Part shown: piece by piece, positions 62,807 to 64,000 of the stretch
How positions within the stretch are numbered: the first letter of the stretch is position 1
How the letters are laid out: every line of letters begins with the position of its first letter
Assembly (NCBI GenBank): GCA_003118195.1
Contig: BEXV01000010.1
Location: forward strand, 996,880 to 1,060,879
Length of the DNA: 64,000 nt
DNA from: Hemicentrotus pulcherrimus
Lineage: Eukaryota > Echinodermata > Echinoidea > Camarodonta > Strongylocentrotidae
Direction of reading: 5' to 3'
Position numbers and translations under genes: made by a program
Notes under the pieces: generated by a model
Database searches by the model: none
The model's input: the letters and a program-made list of their open reading frames with translations, nothing else
Told to the model about the DNA's origin: nothing

Positions 62807-64000
62807 CTTCAATAACAACAAATCTGTCACATTCTATCGTATTGTAAGTTGGCCTTACAAATTTTGCGATGACTTACATCTTACCGTACCTAATGTACCA
62901 GTATTGGTACAAATATTCGAAAGATGTGATAGAGACCAAGAAGTTACCAGCAAGTTTTTGTAGAGACTACCATGTAAAGCTGTAATAAGGTGTTAGATCG
63001 TTTCAGTGGTGGTGCAATCCTGCAGTACTGTACTGCCAGGGTTTTCAGCGCTTTGTGTGAACAGGTCTTACTAATAGAAAAACTGGCCGGCAGCGCGGTA
63101 CAGCAATCTCTGAGCGCAGATAAAATATGATTTATTGAATCATTTGGGCTGGAAATTATATTGATAAATGTGTCATAGGGGATCGTTGGGTGATTTAAAG
63201 TTTACGTGTGGGCACAACAACAAAGCTTACTTGTATATCTTTCCCGTAGAATTGAGATGTTTGAGTTCAACCTTTCGACCAGTGTCATTGACTTTTTGCT
63301 TTAAAAAATACAAATTGAAATTGAGAAGAAAAAAAAAGGAAAGAAAAGTAACATGAAGAATGTTTCGACACTGTTTCCTCTGAAAAGCCCCAATATAGTT
63401 TGCGATGAAATGTAAAGGCATTCTCTCTTTTTTATTGGGTAGGGTGGGTGGGGGGGGGGAATAATTGTCGTTTTATTCAAGTAACATCTTTTACCACCTG
63501 ACAAGTGATTTAAGGTGAATTAAAAGATGAGAGAAAAAAATCATTTCTAAACCATGGTGTAAGGTAACTTTTTTTTTAAAAGACGGCTACCCTTCCTTTC
63601 CAATGCCCCATTTCGTATGCTATATACACTCTTCGGCAGTATATCACAATTTCGTGGAGGCTATATAGCACGTGCACGATGGTTTATTATGATCGTGGTT
63701 GGACGCGCCGTTTATAGCCGAAAACAAACAACTCGATCGGGAAGTGGATTCCGAGTGCTTACCTACATTCTAAATAACGGCATCCGATTCCCACTTAGCT
63801 TTCAACGCGAGAAAACTTAACAAATTTATTGTCTCTGGGCATGCGCATCTTCTTAAATCATCGTCCACAATGTTCCAGTACGGAGATGGATTTTATTCCG
63901 TACAGACAGGATGGATTTGTCTTACCAACTACAATTTGAAATAACGCAGATTCATGGCATTTAATTCAATTGTTTTACTTTTATAAACTTCACTTAAAGG

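Larger units (their letters stand above)
60431..64000. other. Gene-free interval to the window end
   Basis: No recognisable gene. Unique patches of mixed composition lie at 61480-61680 (a SOX-type AACAATGG and a homeodomain palindrome CATAATTATG) and at 62180-62300. A CTCF-like word lies at 62792-62806. A poly-G run with an ambiguous base lies at 61778-61792. The rest is AT-rich with homopolymer runs. Confidence 0.6.

Overview
The window reads as a stretch of animal (metazoan) genome: about 64 kb of AT-rich DNA with one recognisable protein-coding gene, many microsatellites, transposon remnants and short tandem duplications, and no operon-like gene packing. The gene is a very well conserved member of the MAB21L1/MAB21L2 family (minus strand, 52927 to 51845). 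An invertebrate deuterostome, perhaps an echinoderm, would fit the single pre-duplication MAB21L1/2-type gene. That placement is an inference from general character (for example the frequent AGGCCTA-type words), not a proof.

Layout. Positions 1-51390 hold no gene I can recognise. They contain two copies of one MITE-like element about 34 kb apart (3953-4328 and 38423-38804), an assembly gap (5403-6013), microsatellites, a five-unit 17-bp tandem repeat (28799-28883), an 85-bp tandem duplication (36006-36175) and a mosaic of possible retroelement pieces between TA tracts (42009-42492). Scattered CpG-rich, non-repetitive patches look like candidate cis-regulatory DNA (for example 16240-16510, 33290-33490, 41470-41780, 46130-46370, 46890-47170). 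From 51391 to 53520 lies a complete transcription unit on the minus strand: CACCC, CCAAT and TATA motifs with an initiator-like TCAG, a leader of about 0.4 kb with a 44-codon upstream ORF, an intronless 360-codon CDS, and a 3' UTR of about 0.45 kb ending at an AATAAA signal. From 53521 to 64000 there is again no recognisable gene, but there is a diverged tandem duplication (60012-60430), candidate regulatory patches (57120-57420, 61480-61680, 62180-62300) and a good CTCF-like site (62792-62806).

How it fits together. In vertebrates MAB21L1 lies inside an intron of NBEA and MAB21L2 inside an intron of LRBA, each on the strand opposite its host. An intronless MAB21L gene alone in 64 kb of otherwise gene-poor DNA is what an ancestral version of that nested arrangement would look like. 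The flanking DNA would then be a large intron of an NBEA/LRBA-type gene, expected on the plus strand, carrying MAB21L regulatory elements. I could not recognise any host exon here, so this remains an inference. I see no CRISPR array, rRNA, convincing tRNA, phage or bacterial defence system.
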